A DNA stretch of 64,000 bases from Cannabis sativa. Lineage: Eukaryota; Streptophyta; Magnoliopsida; Rosales; Cannabaceae. The notes under the pieces were generated by a model, which was not told the origin of the DNA, ran no database searches, and was given only the letters and a program-made list of their open reading frames with translations. The stretch lies in assembly GCF_029168945.1 (NCBI RefSeq), contig NC_083606.1, forward strand, positions 17,634,041-17,698,040, read 5' to 3'. Of this stretch, positions 45,121 through 55,700 are shown piece by piece (positions within the stretch are counted from its first letter, which is position 1; every line of letters begins with the position of its first letter). The position numbers were made by a program, and so were the translations under genes.

Positions 45121-46068
45121 TTACCTGAGTGCCACATCAATAAGCTGTTGACGCCCGTAATAAGCGTCATGCAAGACAACTTGAAAATTGTTGTTGTACT
45201 TGCCTTCAAGCTTGGCAAGTGATGAGTTTGAACTAAAATCAGCACCAACAACATAAGACTTTGGATGATGTGCTTGGGGAGAAGATTTTTGTAGCTTGTA
45301 GAGGATATAATATGGTGTAGATGAAATATATGGATTCATTGGTGGTTTATCAGTCAATATCATTGATGAAGTCGAATCAATGATGCCATGTTCTTCTTCA
45401 TCCTCCAATGTCACAGTTTCTACACTTTCATCTAATAACACTTCTTCTTGTTGCTCACTCTCCACTTGGCTATCCATACCCTTGCTTGTGATTTCATATT
45501 CAATGAGTTCCTCTTCACAAGGATCTTGATCTTCAATTGTAGGCTCATTATCTTCCTTGTATTCAAATAATGACCCTTCTTCATTGTACCAACAACTCTC
45601 ATAACTTTCATCATTGGAGTTATTACATTCTGAATCATGAGTCATTGAATTATCACATAAGGATCTCACCATGTCAGTTAAGCGGTTAATCTCTCCTGGA
45701 AGTGATTGTAGAAGTGATAGTAGTTGCTCCTCTTTTTCAGTTTGTTGGGATGAATTTGGGCAATAAGGTGGGTATTGGTGACTCCAACCTTGAAGTGATG
45801 GATCCCAATGCCAGTCGTAATCAAAATCTGCCATATCATTCAACAGATTTATTGCTTCATAGCCTCTCATTAATAGAGGCACTCCAGTTGCCTCTGCTCC
45901 ATAATCAACCCAGCTTCTTGTTTCATCGTTGAGTCCATTATAAAAGAGCCATGTAAAACATCCACTTGAGAAAGTAGGATAACATCTCTCTCCAAGCTCT
46001 TTAAATCTCCTCCAAGCAGAATAGAATGGTTCATTGTGTTGTTGGGTGAAATCCTCAAGATATAGCAT
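45121..46068 (-). CDS. Gag-like protein of the non-autonomous element, intact 315 aa
   Basis: The only long undamaged frame in the window. Residues 1-100 resemble the second half of the Athila-type retrotransposon gag domain: FYSAWRRFKELGERCY, then WLFYNGLNDETRSWVDYGA, then YEAINLLNDMADFDYDW. The first half of that domain is absent; the first ATG of the frame is used as start. Residues 105-150 hold a Q/E-rich helical stretch. Residues 150-230 are strongly acidic. The last 40 residues (KLEGKYNNNFQVVLHDAY...) are basic to neutral and not recognised. There is no CCHC knuckle and no protease. It lies 260 bases after the primer site. It may package the element RNA or be a remnant; an intact frame among broken neighbours favours recent activity or selection. 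Confidence 0.8.
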   Translation of the reverse strand: MLYLEDFTQQHNEPFYSAWRRFKELGERCYPTFSSGCFTWLFYNGLNDETRSWVDYGAEATGVPLLMRGYEAINLLNDMADFDYDWHWDPSLQGWSHQYPPYCPNSSQQTEKEEQLLSLLQSLPGEINRLTDMVRSLCDNSMTHDSECNNSNDESYESCWYNEEGSLFEYKEDNEPTIEDQDPCEEELIEYEITSKGMDSQVESEQQEEVLLDESVETVTLEDEEEHGIIDSTSSMILTDKPPMNPYISSTPYYILYKLQKSSPQAHHPKSYVVGADFSSNSSLAKLEGKYNNNFQVVLHDAYYGRQQLIDVALR

Positions 46069-46330
46069 CTGGATTTATCTTGCAGGTCAAACTCATAAGT
46101 AAAACATTAGTAAAATTAAATAAAATAAAACTAAATTAGTACTAAAAAAAATAAAAATTTAAAACAACAAAATTAATACTAAAACTAAAAAGAAAAACCA
46201 AATTAGAACAAAATTTAATTTTTAATAATATTACAAAATTTAATCTAAAAGAAACAGATTAGAAATAAGCAAAAGAATTAACCAAAGTAGAAGTTAGTAT
46301 AATTTTATGTAATATCAATCTTTATACAAT

Positions 46331-46348
46331 TCCCCGGCAACGGCGCCA
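46331..46348 (-). promoter_or_regulatory. Primer binding site complementary to Asp tRNA
   Basis: The minus strand reads TGGCGCCGTTGCCGGGGA, the complement of the 3' end of plant Asp-GUC tRNA including CCA. It lies six bases inside the 5' LTR (46355). Asp tRNA is the primer known for Athila-type gypsy elements, whereas T1-T3 and the copia element with a visible primer site use initiator Met tRNA. Confidence 0.93.
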
Positions 46349-46354
46349 AAAACT

Positions 46355-47693
46355 TGTTGCTGAAAATTTATTAACACTATGCAAGTATACGCAATCAAGT
46401 AGTAAACTCACACAGGTGAGGTCGAACCACAGGGAATTGGATTAACTACTACTAAACTATACCTATAATTCTATTTGGCAAATCGAAAATAATTATGATT
46501 TAAAAGAATTAAAGTAATTCAGAAAACTTATAACACAGTTAGAGTTTAAGCAAGATGAGATGATAGGGAGGAGAATCCTGTTGTTGTTTACCCAAATCGT
46601 TAATGCCCAATTGTTATCCTATTCTTGAAGTGAATGACAGATTATAAAGTAACCTAGCTCTTTTCAGATCTTCTAGGTTCTAAATCACATGTTATCTAAT
46701 TAATTCCTTAATTAAACTAACATGAAATCTGCATTAGGTAATAATCTACACGTCACATAAGTCATGTAAATACTCTCGTTTCACATAGAACATCGATTAT
46801 CTAAATTTTAGCATTCTCAATTCTCACTTTTCAGATTTCGAATTGAGATCATAAAGCATGCACAAGGTGATCAATCTTAAACATGAAATTAAACACAAAT
46901 TAAGATAATTTCACAAACAAGAATGGAGGAATGGCAATTAAACATTAACTAGGCAAAACATTAAACAACAATCATCATCCTCCCTAAATGGGAAATTTAG
47001 TTCAGAAATAAATCCATAACCATTCCTATAAAAATATTCAACATAAAGAAATTAAAGAGGAATAAAGAAAGAAACTGTTGGTGGATGAATTCTGGATCTT
47101 TACTTGAATCACTATGCTCTTCCTGCCGCTCTTTGCTGTGTTTTAGGGTTCCAAATCGCTCCCCTTGACTTCCAATCGCAGTTTTCTATTTATATCTAAT
47201 TTTTAGGGTTCGTTGGACAAAAATACCCCTGACCGTACGGACGCTCGCCGCGGCCAAAAGTGCATCAAAAAATCACGTTTCTGCCCAGACTTTCTAGCCG
47301 CGGCCATGGAAATTTCGCCGCGGCGAGATGGACTTTTCTGCTTCGATCTCTTTTAGTAAAATAGGCATAACTTTCTCATACAAACTCCAAATGGGCTGAT
47401 TCAAGATGCGTTGGAAAGATAAGAAAGATATCTAAAACTTTTATGCTTTGACTTCTTCGAAAATATGATCATAACATAGTCGAATTTAGGCTTAAAGTTT
47501 CAGCTTCATTTTCTTTCAAAATATTTCTCTATTTTATAGATCACTATTTTCCGAAATTTGTCCAATTTCTACATTCCAAGTGTAGAAACCTGAAACCAAA
47601 GAAAACAAGCGTAATTCTATTCCAAAAGTAATAATAAAGAAGAAAAATAACTACAAAATGTGATCCAAAACTTAGGCTAAAAATAGCCTAACA
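46355..47693 (-). repeat. Gag-only element, 5' LTR
   Basis: 1,339 bp, almost identical to 42445-43804 apart from single-base changes and the 21-bp difference in the CCGCGG region. Next to the primer site. Confidence 0.94.
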
Positions 47694-48701
47694 GTTTTCT
47701 CCGAACCCTATTTTAACTCGGGGTTGAACCTAGTACCTGCCTTTGAATGTTTTTGAGTTATTTGAGTTATTTTAAAGTTGGTTAAGGCTAAGTCTAATCG
47801 GTTTTAAATTAGGGTTTTAATCCGAAAAATATCAAGTTAAGGTATTCATTTGAGTTTTAATTGTCATGACATAGGACCGGGATCGCCTAGCTTGTTTTCC
47901 ACTCATGTCGGCCCGTACTTTTGACTTCTGAACTAAGGTAAGAAAAGTGGTAAGCACTGTATGTGGTTAAAGATTAAAAGTTGAATGGAAGTGGCCTTGA
48001 TTATTATCAAGACTTTGATTAAATATTTATTAAGCCTAGGTTATGACCTAGGGTTGGAAACGGTTATTATCGTTACAAGTAATTACTCTTGAAACCGTGG
48101 TTAGGTTTCTTACTTATCGTTTGCTTTATCGGGCAACGATAGTGACATATTCAGCTTGTGGGTGACGAGTGGTAAAGGGGTACTTTATTAAGTACCAAGA
48201 ATGTGTAATGTCTAAAGGAATGCTTTATGATATTGTGTAATGAGTAAACATAATGACATGAGATTAAATTGATAATTATTTTCTTTCAATTATTGTTATG
48301 GTCACTTTTCTTGCTGAGTCTCTGTGACTCACGGATGCTTTATGGTGCAGGTAAAGGGAAGGCAAAGGTTGAGCAACCATGAGTTTGTGGTAGCAGCAGC
48401 AATGTACATACCAGCCGCAGTGGCACGGCCCAGTAAACAGGATGCTCTATTTTGATTGTATTTTGGAAATGTAAAGTTTATGTTGTAAAATAATTCAAAA
48501 CGAGTTTGTAAATATTTTGAAAACAGGAGGACCCCGTAGTCTATATCACTTATCTTTTGTTAAAAAGTTTTAAAAGTTGAATTTTAATTATCAAAATTTG
48601 ATTACCCACACTTTTCAGTATAATTACATATTATATAAATCAGAGAATTTTATTAAATTGCACACACGTAGCGTCTCTGTTGAACAGGGCGTTACAACAC
48701 A

Positions 48702-49347
48702 TATATGGGTAGTGAGAGAATTATTCAAATTCTCATCTTGATATATAACGTGTGGTAATTCTTTAGGAGATAAATGGAGTTAAAAATTAAAAGACATAAG
48801 CCTAGTCTAAGCCTAGCCTACACGTCGGGAGGAGAGATCATTTTTTCTCTTAACAAAACTTAAACAAAGTTATATACATAAACAATAGAAAGGGCATTAC
48901 GTGAGATCAGGTAGCATTTTCAGTGTTAAGAAGCTTACTCCAAAGACCAAGTTAGTGAGTTATACATACATAACACTTTTTCCTCAGCCTCTTAACTTCA
49001 ATTTGATCAATTGTTACTTGCTATTATATAATTTGGCTGAATTATTTATTACTTCCATAGGTTACAAATAAGAAGTACCACTCATCATTTTTTATACTCG
49101 CTCAACGAAGCCAAGACTCTTACATCCTTATTTCTACTTGTTAAGCTCCAAAGTGGTAGCCATCTTCCATTATTATTCTATTTGTTCTGAGTTGTTTCCT
49201 CACACAAAGCCAAAATAGCTCTCCACTTTCACGCTCTTTCTATCTCTCTCGTCCTTATTGTCTATCATAGCCAAAGTCACCATCTCCATCATCCTTTTAT
49301 ATCTTCCATAGTTTTGATATCCATATAATCAAATACACTATAATCAT
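48702..49347. other. No feature recognised
   Basis: Right flank of T3 (continuing the flank at 32518-32587). Mixed AT-rich sequence. No open frame of note and no repeat match to the elements above. Confidence 0.5.

Positions 49348-49395
<48 letters not shown>
49348..49395. repeat. Compound microsatellite (TC)n(AT)n
   Basis: 16 bases of TC repeats followed by 32 bases of AT repeats, uninterrupted. Confidence 0.95.
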
Positions 49396-49397
<2 letters not shown>

Positions 49398-49699
49398 TTC
49401 ATTATATTACCACACTATCATTTTACGTTCAAGTTTTAATACTCAATTGAATTTCATTAGAAGCTAAAGTATATCATTTTATAATTTTGAATTTATAAAT
49501 TAACGATTAACATATCATATATATATATTTATATGTAATATACATACACACCACTACAATATATTCTAAAAAAATTAGGAATTTCATAAGACAATAATTG
49601 GCTCAAGGGTCACTCCCGCAATCAAGTTAAATTCTTCACATTCGAGATATTAAAATTAAGTAAAAGCTTTTAAGTTTTTAGTATGAAATAATGTTCAAA

Positions 49700-50630
49700 A
49701 AAGAAGTGGGACGAGGTATAAGACTTCAGCTATATTTTTGTTTGTTCATTATTATGTTATGTTGTTTGAATAATGGTCGGTACTAAGAATTCACATTATC
49801 TAAACAACAGATATGTATATGTGGTTTGAATAATGGTCGGTGTAATGGATGCACGTTATTTAAACTAGTTTTATTGTTTGAATAGTGGACAACACGTAGG
49901 ATACACATTATTTAAATAAAGTTATGATTATAATATGCTATGCTATTTAAATAATGTATAGTGGTTAGACATTATTTAAATTAGATAGATTATAACTTAT
50001 GTGTCATGGTTTGACTAGAAAGATAATGACTGAATACTTGAATGTTGGGTCTAAATGGTAGATAGGGAGCCATTTAGTAGTGGGTACGATTATACTGAAC
50101 CCATCCCTCTGCCATGTAGTTCAATAGTTCAAGTTTATTTGCCAAAGTCGAACTCGGACGGAACCCTTTTATGTGGTTTAGTGTAGATACTAGTTACTAG
50201 TGATAAGATTAAGTTTATATATTTTTAATAGTCTGCAAATGTGCATGTACATTCTCGTTGTGTTTATTTTTATTTATGTGACTACGTGAGACACATTTCC
50301 TTACTGAGTTTAGTAACTCACTCTTATCAAACTTATCATGCGCAAACCAAGGTAACTTAAGTCTAGTTGCCCGGTGGCGAGTAGAACTTTAGATGCTTGT
50401 GTGTGTGAACTCGCTGAAAGCCTTAAAACTACAGGTGGTCTAGGACGCTCTGTTTTATTTATTTACGTTATTAAATTAGTGTCACAATTATTTTATTAAT
50501 TATTTATTTTATCTTTTGTACGAAAAACTAGCCATTTACGAATATTTTCAAGTACAAAAATAAAAAGGTCACATTATGATTTTCCACGTTTAACACTTGT
50601 AAATAAAGATAGTATTTTTATAAAAAAAAA
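49700..50630 (+). repeat. Decayed Tekay-like LTR (tentative)
   Basis: Contains TTACTGAGTTTAGTAACTCAC near 50300, the same place-marking motif that T2 (TTACTGAGTCTGTTGACTCAC) and T3 (TTGCTGAGTCTCTGTGACTCAC) carry just before their acceptor-like site, followed by a GGTCTAGGACGCTCTGTTTTA stretch and a GTAAATA run as in the T3 LTR. Near 49755-49915 there are three diverged units built on GTTTGAATAATGG and CACATTATTTAAA. Ends not found; cut on the right by copia sequence at about 50636. Confidence 0.4.
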
Positions 50631-50635
50631 ATGTA

Positions 50636-51015
50636 TGGCCATCATAGCTCCACCTAGAGTTATAGTCCTGGATGGACCCCAAGGATCAGAGCGTATGTAG
50701 TCCAAAGTGCCTTTGGCATTGTGAATTCTAGTACTAAATTTCACCCTTGTTGCTTTCCCAAGGGCACGCTACTCACAAAAGTTTAGATCATGCACTGTGT
50801 TCTTCCCAAGCAGACCTTGTTTATCTAAGATTTCCAAGCCTTTCATACTTACATGCCTAAGTCTCATGTGCCACAATTCATGATAGTCTTAGATGCTACA
50901 ACTACTTGTTCTTTCAGTGTTCCCTGCAGTACATAAACTTCATTGATCATTGCACTTTTTATTTCAACCATTGACCCTTTTAGAATCTTCATGACACTAT
51001 TTTCTACCTTTGCCA
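50636..51015 (-). pseudogene. Copia pre-integrase/integrase fragment
   Basis: Minus-strand translation gives KGSMVEIKSAMINEVYVLQG, then LWHMRLRHVSMKGLEIL (pre-integrase zinc region), ALGKATRVKFSTRIHNAKGT and YIRSDPWGPS (start of the integrase core, first Asp). One stop at the CE*RALGK position. It is joined at about 51015 to copia pol reading the other way. Confidence 0.8.
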
Positions 51016-52739
51016 AATAGAGACTCAATTACTGAGGTAGAAGATGGGGAAAGTTCAAGTGATGAGATCACTAAAGAATTAGGGGGTAATAGATGACACT
51101 GAAGATCTTCGAAATAATCAACTTGTTAACTTGGTACATTATGCACTAAACATCACAAATTTCAACTATGATGAACCAAGGACATATGTTGAAGCTATGA
51201 AGAGTGATGACAAGCAAGAATGGGATAATGCCATGATGAATGAAGAGGTTGTGTCACTGAAAAAAAAAATGAGACCTAGATTTTGGTGAGAAAAGAATTA
51301 TAGGGTGCAAGTGGGTCTTCAAGCACAAGGGAAACATACCAGGGGTAGAAAGATCAAGGTTTAACGCTACATGTGTGGTAAAGGAATACACACAAAGGGA
51401 GGGAATTGATATTACATCGATATCCTCTCTTGTAGTGAAGCATACCACCATTCGAGTGTTGTTAGCAATAAATACAATGGAATACCTAAACGTGGAGCAG
51501 TTAGATGTCAAGATTTTCTTTCTACATGGTGACTTGAATAAGGAAATTCTAATGAAGAAATCAGAGGGTCTTAAGGAGAAAGGGAAGTAAGACTATGTTT
51601 CTCTACTCAAGAAGGCTTTATATGGCCTAAAGTAATCACCAAGGCAATGATACAAGAGGTTTGATGACTTTGTCATCAAATCTGAATTCAAAAGGAGTGC
51701 CTATGATTGTTTTTTCTTTGTCAAGGTTGCAGATGTAAAGTCTATTGTCTACTTCCTATTTTATGTTGATGACGTATTAGTTGCAAGCAAGAAAAGGTAA
51801 GAGGTGGACAAAGTAAAGTCAATGTTGAACAAGGAATTTAAAATGAAGAATCTTGGTCCAGCTAAGAAAATTCTTGAAATTTAGATAGTTAGTGATAGAA
51901 AACATAAGATGTTACTGGTTACACAGAGTGGTTACATCACTGAGGTGCTAAAGATGTTTGTTTTTGACAATCCCAAATACGTATCAACTCCAATATTTGC
52001 CCAACATTTCAAACTCTCGATCACTCAAAGCGTAAAGATTGCAAAGGATATGAAATACATGAAAAATATCCCATATAGCAGTGTGGTGGATAGAATCATG
52101 AACATTATGATTCGCACTACACTAGATTTATGTCATGGAATGAGTGTGATCAACAGGTATGTGAGATAACCAGGAAGACTGGGAGGCTATCAAATAATGA
52201 TGAGGTATCTAAAGGAAACTTCAAATCTTGGATTAGTTTATTGCTCTAATACTAAGAAATTTGAAGTGTTAGGGTATGTAGACTCAGGTTATGCATGTGA
52301 TTTAGATACAAGAATGTCTCAAATTGGTTTTGAATTCAAAATGAGTGATTCCACAATAAGTTGGAACGCGAAGCTTCAGCCAACAATGGCCTTGGCCACC
52401 ACGGATGCCAAATACATGGCTTGTATAGAAGCCATCAAGGAAGCACTTTGGCTAAAAGGATTAACTAGAGAACTTGGTGTAAACTAGAGTTCTATTATAG
52501 TGTTTAGTGATAGCCAAAGTGTATTGCACTTAAGTAAAAACTAGGTGTTCCATGAGAGAACTAAACATACTGATATCAGACTACACTTTATAAGAGATGT
52601 CATAGCAAATGGTAAGGTGAAACTAGAGAAAGTCTTAACAGCGGAGAATCCATCTAACATGCTACAAAATCCCAGCCATAAGTCAAATTCAATCACTGCC
52701 TCAAGCTTCTTTAAGTGGACACTCAGGACTACACTTTAA
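51016..52739 (+). pseudogene. Copia reverse transcriptase and RNase H, broken
   Basis: Plus strand. RT begins near 51190 (YVEAMKSDDKQEWDNAMM). At 51375-51590 come TTIRVLLAINTMEYLNVEQL and FFLHGDLNKEILMKKSEG. Then a GLKXSPRXXYKRFDDF stretch and the catalytic FYVDDVLVASK at about 51755-51790. RNase H is at 52197-52487 (YVDSGYACDLDTRMSQIGF, ALATTDAKYMACIEA) and 52545-52680 (RTKHTDIRLHFIRD, the end of the family). Several stops. Possible LTR remains start near 52803 (TGTTATGACCCC) after a purine-like stretch. Confidence 0.85.
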
Positions 52740-55700
52740 CTACTCATGGCTCATGAAGATCATATGTGCAAGGATTATAATTCAAAGTAGAGAATTTTTA
52801 ATGTTATGACCCCTAATCCAAGCTGGCATTCTGTTATGTGAATTTGTAAAGAACACTTTTTTTTTCTTCTCTTTTATTTGTTCATTCAAATAAGATTTGT
52901 GAATTTGGATCAAGTTCAAGCAATTCTCCAAAAAGGTGTAAAGCACTATAATTATTGTAGTGTATAGTTATCAATACATTTTAATATCAAGTCTCATATA
53001 ATTTTTTTTGAATCAAGTCTCATATAATTTAATTTAATAAATAATATAAAAAATTATTAATTAATTATAATACGACATATGTACTATAATTATTAATTAT
53101 AATTTAATTTTTAATTATTAATTAATTATGCTCCTTAAAATACCTAAACCTAATAACAATACTATAAGTTGTAAACTTGATTATATATTCGATTGAATAT
53201 TGCTATCTCTAACATTATGAGATGCTCAAGACCACTTGATATTATATTGGTCTTGAAATGTTTTCTTATTATAAAGTAAAATATCTATAATGTATATCAT
53301 ATTAGACACCATATGATGGATATTTATTTATTTTTTTTTTAAATTTTTATATTTAATAAAAGATAGGGGTGGTGCTTTCTGAGAGGTGCCAACTAGAAAC
53401 AGGGTAACCGTTTGACATTATTGAATGTCTCACAATATTATGGCTTTAAAATTTAGTTAGGCACTTGACAATGGCGTATGAAGGTGCAACGAAAGCCATG
53501 TGGACATCTTCAAATCAAACTCTCATATTCATTTTTGCCTAGTCTTCGCCCCTAATTCCGAATCCATTTTATACTTTTCAAGCTATTTAACTTAGGAAAC
53601 CAGTTATATTATACTAATTATACATATAGTCAACAGTCAATACCGATCTTTTATATTGTATTTAGACTTTAATCAAAAGGAATCTCTCATTTTGAAACTT
53701 TCAAGAGTTACAATATAAAATAGATAGTCACATGCTTTTTATTTTTTATTTTTTTTATTGGTACCATGCATTTTATATGTACCCTTCTCTTATTGATATA
53801 TATGTGTCACAGTTTTATTAGTGATTTGACAAGTTTGGTTAATGGTTGGTTATGGAGATAAACCATTTCAATCTTAATCTTATTTGATCTATGTTTTTGA
53901 TATAAATTAAATACATTTTATTTCTCAATATATCTCTATCAACGTGATTTATCAACCTATAATATGTTTCTCAAATTGTAACTTGTTTATCCACAAACGT
54001 GATTTGTCACTTATCAACATAACTATATGATATTTTAAGAAATAATGAAGAAGAAAAGAAAATATAATTTTACAATATTAAAATCCTAAAAAAGGCCTGT
54101 TTCAAATAAAAAAAAATCCTAAAAAGGGTGATTTCCTTTAATAAATTTATCTATGTTGTATATTGTTTGCGGTCATTTTATCAAGGTGATTGAATATAGG
54201 AATGATTTCTTGTTTAAGACTGAACTAAACTTCTTTTCAAATTTTGGGATTGGCAATTAAGGAAAGCCTAAACTGTGGTGCAATCTAACGAAATTATATT
54301 TTTAAGGATTTTTTTTTTTGTTTTTGAGAAAAATATTGTTAAGGACTGTTGCTTCAATAACATTCAACATATTTATTAATTGAAGATTTCTAGGTTTATA
54401 TTATTATTAATTTTTTTTTATTAAGGTTATATGTATGGTACATTCTTAACGAGTATTATCCATGAATAGGTAAACTTAAGATTTTAAGCTTAATTTTTTT
54501 TATCTAATTTGTTTAACCTCTCATTTTTATATTATATGGGTTACGGTTATTCCATCGGCTAAAAAAAAAAATTAACAAAAAAAATTTTTAGGCAAAAAAA
54601 AAAAGTTGAGCTTTACTTTAATATTTTGTATGTAAATATTTTTTTTGATGTAAGTATATTTTTTTTTTAGAAGTAGCTAAACTATAAGCATAAATATTAA
54701 AAAATTTCTTCTGTTATTCTTTATATTGGATTAGAATCTAATAATTTAATATATTTAAAATTAATATTTATAATTAAATTTATTTAATTCAATAAAAGTA
54801 TTTCTGACATGTATATATATATTTGCATATTTGGTATATATATTTTTCTAAACAACCTTATTAATATTTTACGCACACTTTTATTAATGTGATTGTTTCC
54901 TTTTAATGATTATTAATGGTTTTTTTTTTATGAGGTATTAATGTCATTGTTGCTATCAATTCATCTTGTTGGCTTTTTTTCTTTTTCTTTCTTCCTTTCC
55001 CTTTCTTTCTTCTGTTTTTCTCGATCAATTTCCACCTATGAAATGTCCCATTTCAATACCTTATTTATGTGGATTGATATCGAATCTCCCTCTCAATCAG
55101 TCAAATAACAAATCTCTCTTCAATAATCTTCATCTCTAAATTTATTATGTCATTAACTAATATTTTGAATAATGTAATTCTTTTTAAAAGTTTGAAAATG
55201 ACTAAAACAAAAACTTATTTTGGATGCAAAAAGGACAGAGCCACTAAGTCACCTAAAAATTACATTACGTTGGATTTTTATATTGTAATCCTTAATTTTA
55301 TGGGCATTATCGTGTGCCCAGTGGCGTCAAAGTATGTTTAACCATTTAAAGAATTATATTATTTAAAATAGAAAATTATACATTGTATATGCTAACATAT
55401 TTTGTAAGAAATTTGAAGAGAAAAAGGAGAGAAAGAGAGTATATTGTCAAGATTATGATTTTTAATTTATGGAGATGTTATTCATAAAATATCATTTTTG
55501 AAATGAATTATTATCTTTGTAAAAAAGAAAAAAAAAATGAGTTATTCAGGAACTAACATGAAAATTGACACTTATAAAGACAGTTGCTTAGGCATAAAAA
55601 GTAGGTGAAAAATTACTTTTCACAATAATTCTGCAAGATAATTTATAATCATTAAAAACAATCGACAGTTTCCTTAAATATTTATATTTTTATGGTTCAT

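Larger units (their letters stand above)
42445..47693 (-). mobile_element. Non-autonomous LTR element with gag only (TR-GAG type)
   Basis: 5,249 bp, minus strand, duplication GTTTT at 42440-42444 and 47694-47698. LTRs of 1,360 and 1,339 bp begin TGTTGCTGAAAA on the plus strand and end CCTAACA. The primer site fits Asp tRNA and the polypurine tract is AGTTTGGGGGAATT. The 2,550-bp interior has one long open frame for a gag-like protein and no trace of protease, RT, RNase H or integrase. Such elements must borrow enzymes; the Asp-tRNA primer and gag type suggest an Athila-like partner. LTR similarity is high, so the insertion is recent. Confidence 0.93.
32593..48696 (+). mobile_element. Tekay-type Ty3/gypsy LTR retrotransposon T3 (family B)
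   Basis: Plus-strand element with the exact duplication ACACA at 32588-32592 and 48697-48701. Its LTRs run TGTAATAT...GGGCGTTACA. The span is 16.1 kb only because two later insertions sit in its LTRs: a solo LTR (33633-35689) and the gag-only element (42445-47693). Without them and their duplications the element is about 8.8 kb. Proteins are close to T1/T2, but most of the LTR does not align with family A. The gag-pol frame holds seven in-frame stops before its own end. Confidence 0.95.
41453..48696 (+). repeat. T3 3' LTR, interrupted by the gag-only element
   Basis: TGTAATATCCC start, GGGCGTTACA end. It is broken at 42444/47694 by an insertion with duplication GTTTT. The left T3 LTR has the uninterrupted text CTCGGGTTTTCTCCGAACC at this point. 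The splice-like pair is at 47938-48350. Confidence 0.93.

Noticed and set aside
45121..46068. A cellular protein-coding gene
   Set aside because: It lies between two LTRs with a primer site and polypurine tract on the same strand and resembles retrotransposon Gag; it belongs to the element.
46331..46348. tRNA-Asp gene
   Set aside because: Only the 3' 18 bases of the tRNA complement are present, as expected for a primer binding site.
55147..55341. 64-codon open frame as a small gene
   Set aside because: No motif, AT-rich composition, and such frames are expected by chance in 5 kb of AT-rich DNA.
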